Positions 15,850 to 18,569 of a DNA stretch of 18,569 nt are shown here, piece by piece. Source of the DNA: Bacteroidota bacterium (lineage in GTDB: Bacteria > Bacteroidota > Bacteroidia > Bacteroidales > PXBB01); the NCBI GenBank assembly GCA_022708385.1, contig JAKIYU010000015.1:1-18569 (forward strand), in the 5' to 3' direction. The position numbers and the translations under genes were made by a program. The notes under the pieces are model-generated. The model did not search any database. It saw only the letters and a program-made list of their open reading frames with translations, and was not told where the DNA came from. Position 1 is the stretch's first letter, and the number at the start of each line of letters is the position of its first letter.

Positions 15850-15935
15850 CAACTTAGTATTATTAAGTAATAAAAAAAGTATAAACACGCTTAATTTTAA
15901 GTATTAATCTTTATCCCATAAACGATTTTATAGAT

Positions 15936-15943
15936 TAATTTTG
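15936..15943 (+). promoter_or_regulatory. -7 promoter box for the hdrCBA-like operon
   Basis: TAATTTTG matches TAnnTTTG exactly, 67 nt before the hdrC-like start codon. No obvious -33 element is present, which would suit activator dependence. Confidence 0.45.
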
Positions 15944-16010
15944 TCGGTATAATTTTCTTTTAACCTAAATTTATTATTAATTACATTTATAAAATTTGTA
16001 TTAAAAATAA

Positions 16011-16706
16011 ATGATAGATTATTATTCGCTTTTAAGAAGAGATATCCGGTTTGTTGAAGGATTAAATGCTTGCATGAATTGTGGTGTTTGTACTGCTATT
16101 TGCCCTGCAGCAGAGTTTTACAACTACGACCCCCGTAGTATCTGCAATATCCTTATGACTAAAGATAATGAAAAAATAGAACATCTGCTCAAAACAGATT
16201 CAATATGGTATTGCGGACAATGTCTTTCGTGTAAAACACGTTGTCCCCGAGGGAATGTTCCAGCATTGCTTATATCTGCTTTACGACATTTGTCACAAGT
16301 AACAGGTTTGTTTACAAATAGCGAAAAAGGGAGGCAACAGTATGCTATTTTTAAAACCATAGGTGAAAATATAATAAATACCGGTTATTGTATACATCTG
16401 GCTCTTATAAATCTTAAACTACATCCTGAACAGGGCCCTGTTATGGTTTGGTATAAAGAAAATGCTGAAGATGTGACTGATTTACTTGGTGCAAATTATA
16501 ACAAACTGGGTGAGGGTGCATTAAGAAAAATTTCGCAAGATAATCTTGATGAACTTAAAAAAATATTTAATATTACTGGAGGCACTGATTTATATAATTC
16601 CATTAATAAATATTCAAAAACCAAAGCAAAAGAATTGAATATAAATTGTGAGGATACGATTGAAAACAGTGCATATTTTTTTCATGTTTTTTTAAGTAAG
16701 GAATAA
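16011..16706 (+). CDS. hdrC: heterodisulfide reductase subunit C-like ferredoxin
   Basis: Electron-carrying subunit of 231 residues with two [4Fe-4S] sites. The first is C21, C24, C27, C31 (CMNCGVCTAICP) and the second is C68, C71, C74, C78 (CGQCLSCKTRCP). In HdrABC complexes HdrC passes electrons from the flavin subunit HdrA to HdrB. The C-terminal 130 residues extend beyond the ferredoxin fold and are not recognised. The HdrB-like gene starts 11 nt after it. Confidence 0.88.
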   Translation: MIDYYSLLRRDIRFVEGLNACMNCGVCTAICPAAEFYNYDPRSICNILMTKDNEKIEHLLKTDSIWYCGQCLSCKTRCPRGNVPALLISALRHLSQVTGLFTNSEKGRQQYAIFKTIGENIINTGYCIHLALINLKLHPEQGPVMVWYKENAEDVTDLLGANYNKLGEGALRKISQDNLDELKKIFNITGGTDLYNSINKYSKTKAKELNINCEDTIENSAYFFHVFLSKE

Positions 16707-16717
16707 AATTAATAAAA

Positions 16718-17773
16718 ATGGAAAAGGGATATTGGAAAGATTATCAGAAAGCTATAGCTACAGATAATTACTTTTATGAAAGAAGTTGTATCCGGCAAAC
16801 TTTTTTCCCTGGTTCAGAAAATGCATTCATTAAAATTATTAGAGAAGAACTGGGATTGAAAATTATTGATGATAAGAATTTACATACTTGTTCAGGCATA
16901 GGATATTATTCAGGTATAGTTCCATTAGAAACGACTATGACGGTTATTGCAAGGTTGTTTTCTTTGATGAGTGAAACAAGCAGTCGAAATTTTGTTTCTT
17001 CATGTGTTACATCATTTGGTTTGATAAACGAAGTGCTTGATATGTGGGAACATTTTCCCGAAAAGCTTGAAAGCACAAGATATTATCTTAAAGAAGCAAC
17101 AGGAAGGAGCTTTGAACTACCACACAATGTGGCACACTCTTCTGATATTATCTATTTACATCGCAAAGCACTTAAAAAAAAGATGATATACAGTCTTGTA
17201 AACAAAAAAACAGGTGAACCTCTTCGTGTGGTAGAACATATTGGCTGTCATTATGCTAAAATTTTCCCTCAGCATGGTGTGGGGGGAGCAGAATTTCCTC
17301 AGGTTCTGGCTGGTATAATTAAAGAATGGGGCGGACAAGTCATCGATTATCCTGAGCGCAGGCATTGCTGCGGCTTTGGATTCAGACAATATCTTATTAT
17401 GGCAAACAGGGGTTATTCTATTGCCAATTCAAAAAAGAAATTTGAATCTATGAAACCTTATAAACCTGATTTTATTATTTCGAATTGTCCCGGTTGCTCA
17501 ATGTTTATGGACAGATGGCAGTATACCATTGCCGAAATGGAAGGCGTCACCTACGATGACGAACAAAAAGGTATCCCTGTACTTACTTATGAAGAATTAA
17601 CAGGCATTTTATTAGGTTACAATCCATGGGAATTAGGACTTCAATTACATCAAATACAATGCGAACCACTTCTCGATAAAATTGGAATACCCTATATCAT
17701 CGATAAAAAATACATAGGGAAATCAGGGAAAAAACTCAATCATCCCTTAAAACCCAAAAATATTATAGCATGA
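16718..17773 (+). CDS. hdrB: heterodisulfide reductase subunit B-like protein (CCG domains)
   Basis: Catalytic-type subunit of 351 residues. The second CCG motif is complete: C177, C217-C218, C257 and C260 (GCHYAK, HCCGFG, NCPGCSMF), the ligand set of a noncubane [4Fe-4S] cluster. The first motif is reduced to single cysteines C24, C58 and C96, where CC has become CS and CxxC has become CxxS. This departs from methanogen HdrB, in which both sites have five cysteines. The last 60 residues after the second motif have no counterpart that I recognise. Its stop codon overlaps the HdrA-like start (ATGA). Outside methanogens the physiological acceptor is usually unknown. Confidence 0.88.
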   Translation: MEKGYWKDYQKAIATDNYFYERSCIRQTFFPGSENAFIKIIREELGLKIIDDKNLHTCSGIGYYSGIVPLETTMTVIARLFSLMSETSSRNFVSSCVTSFGLINEVLDMWEHFPEKLESTRYYLKEATGRSFELPHNVAHSSDIIYLHRKALKKKMIYSLVNKKTGEPLRVVEHIGCHYAKIFPQHGVGGAEFPQVLAGIIKEWGGQVIDYPERRHCCGFGFRQYLIMANRGYSIANSKKKFESMKPYKPDFIISNCPGCSMFMDRWQYTIAEMEGVTYDDEQKGIPVLTYEELTGILLGYNPWELGLQLHQIQCEPLLDKIGIPYIIDKKYIGKSGKKLNHPLKPKNIIA

Positions 17774-18569
17774 TTTTACACTTTGATGTTACTGTTATAG
17801 GAGGAGGTCCGGCAGGTATTGTTGCAGCGTATAATATAGCCAACCAAGGACATAAGGTATTAATTTTAGAAAAAGAACCAAAAATAGGTAGCCATATAAA
17901 TAATATTGAAAACCTCTTCCCAAATTTTATGAAGGCAGCTATTGTTTTAAATGAGCTTACTAATAAATCTAAACATCATAATATCAGATTAATAACAGGA
18001 GCATTTGTTGAGAAAACATATAAAGAAAACAAATTATGGATTGTAAGAACTTCAGAAGGAAAGTTGTATTCATCAGATGCGCTTGTATTGGCAACGGGTT
18101 TTCGTATTTTTGATGCTCGATACAAAGAAGAGTTGGGATATGGCTTATACAAAGGAGTTATCAACACTGTTGAACTGGAAGCAATGATAAAGAAAAAAGA
18201 AGTTTTAAGCCTGCAAGGTAAATTGCCTAAAAAAATTGCATTTGTTAATTGTGTAGGTTCACGCGACGAAAAAGTAGGAAATCATTATTGCTCACGTGTA
18301 TGTTGCATCAATGCTGTAAAACAATCTATAGAAATCAAAGAACTTATCCCTGAAACTGAAATATATTGCTTCTACATGGATATACGTATGGCTGGTCAAT
18401 TTTACGAAGAGCTTTACCGAAAATCGCAGGAAACATATGATATAAATTATATCAGGGGAAGAGTTTCGGAAGCATCCGAAACTATAGACAAGCGAATACA
18501 AATAAAAGCAGAAGATACATTAAGTCAGTTGCCCCTGAAAATGACCGTGGATATTTTAGTACTTATGAC
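17770..18569 (+). CDS. hdrA: heterodisulfide reductase subunit A-like flavoprotein, partial
   Basis: N-terminal 266 residues of a flavin-dependent electron-transfer subunit; the gene runs off the window end. The FAD-binding motif GGGPAG (11-16) is very close to the N-terminus, so the extra N-terminal Fe-S region of many HdrA proteins is absent. LVLATGF (106-111) is the second nucleotide-binding signature. C161 in NCVGSRDE and C174, C178, C179 in YCSRVCC form the HdrA-type cluster ligand set. The ATG overlaps the hdrB-like stop codon by 4 nt, so translation is coupled. HdrA proteins can bifurcate electrons between ferredoxin and a second acceptor; downstream partners are outside the window. 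Confidence 0.88.
   Translation, partial: MILHFDVTVIGGGPAGIVAAYNIANQGHKVLILEKEPKIGSHINNIENLFPNFMKAAIVLNELTNKSKHHNIRLITGAFVEKTYKENKLWIVRTSEGKLYSSDALVLATGFRIFDARYKEELGYGLYKGVINTVELEAMIKKKEVLSLQGKLPKKIAFVNCVGSRDEKVGNHYCSRVCCINAVKQSIEIKELIPETEIYCFYMDIRMAGQFYEELYRKSQETYDINYIRGRVSEASETIDKRIQIKAEDTLSQLPLKMTVDILVLM

Overview
The window comes from a member of the Bacteroidota, probably an uncultured or anaerobic Bacteroidales-like lineage. The evidence is the purH-mreB-mreC-mreD gene order, the absence of Shine-Dalgarno sequences (starts follow A-rich leaders), repeated TAnnTTTG promoter boxes (often exactly TAATTTTG), and a tRNA gene without an encoded CCA. The anaerobic guess rests on an HdrCBA-type electron-transfer operon at the right end.

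Positions 1-7640 are an accessory-looking region. It opens with a 699-residue protein joining a Clp-type AAA+ module to an FtsH-type M41 zinc peptidase, with an altered P-loop. Next is a small HUH transposase (TnpA/RAYT type) inside a family of five short hairpin repeats. Two tandem pairs of these hairpins sit in mirror orientation around an AT-rich orphan gene (3062-3790). A DUF2779 nuclease-like gene split by a single-base frameshift follows, then an AT-rich HhH-GPD DNA glycosylase-like gene, a long inverted repeat, and a two-gene unit of an ADP-ribosylglycohydrolase and a four-cysteine small protein.

Positions 7816-11861 are core genome: purH and mreBCD run as one tight operon, then tRNA-Val(GAC). 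The mrdA/rodA genes often found after mreD are not here. A nested palindrome of about 116 nt starts at the last base of the tRNA.

Positions 12119-14099 (minus strand) hold a GNAT-like protein gene followed by a short-chain dehydrogenase. Divergent from them is a NarL-type two-component pair (membrane histidine kinase and LuxR-type response regulator, overlapping by 14 nt). After a 182-nt gap with tandem ATACGTAT sites and a promoter box comes hdrC-hdrB-hdrA, the last gene cut by the window edge. The HdrB-like subunit has an incomplete first cysteine motif. The kinase/regulator pair may control this operon, but only proximity and the candidate sites suggest it.

Positions 1-280 hold no convincing gene. 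I see only AT-rich DNA, a weak promoter candidate and an 8-bp inverted repeat (32-39 with 106-113).
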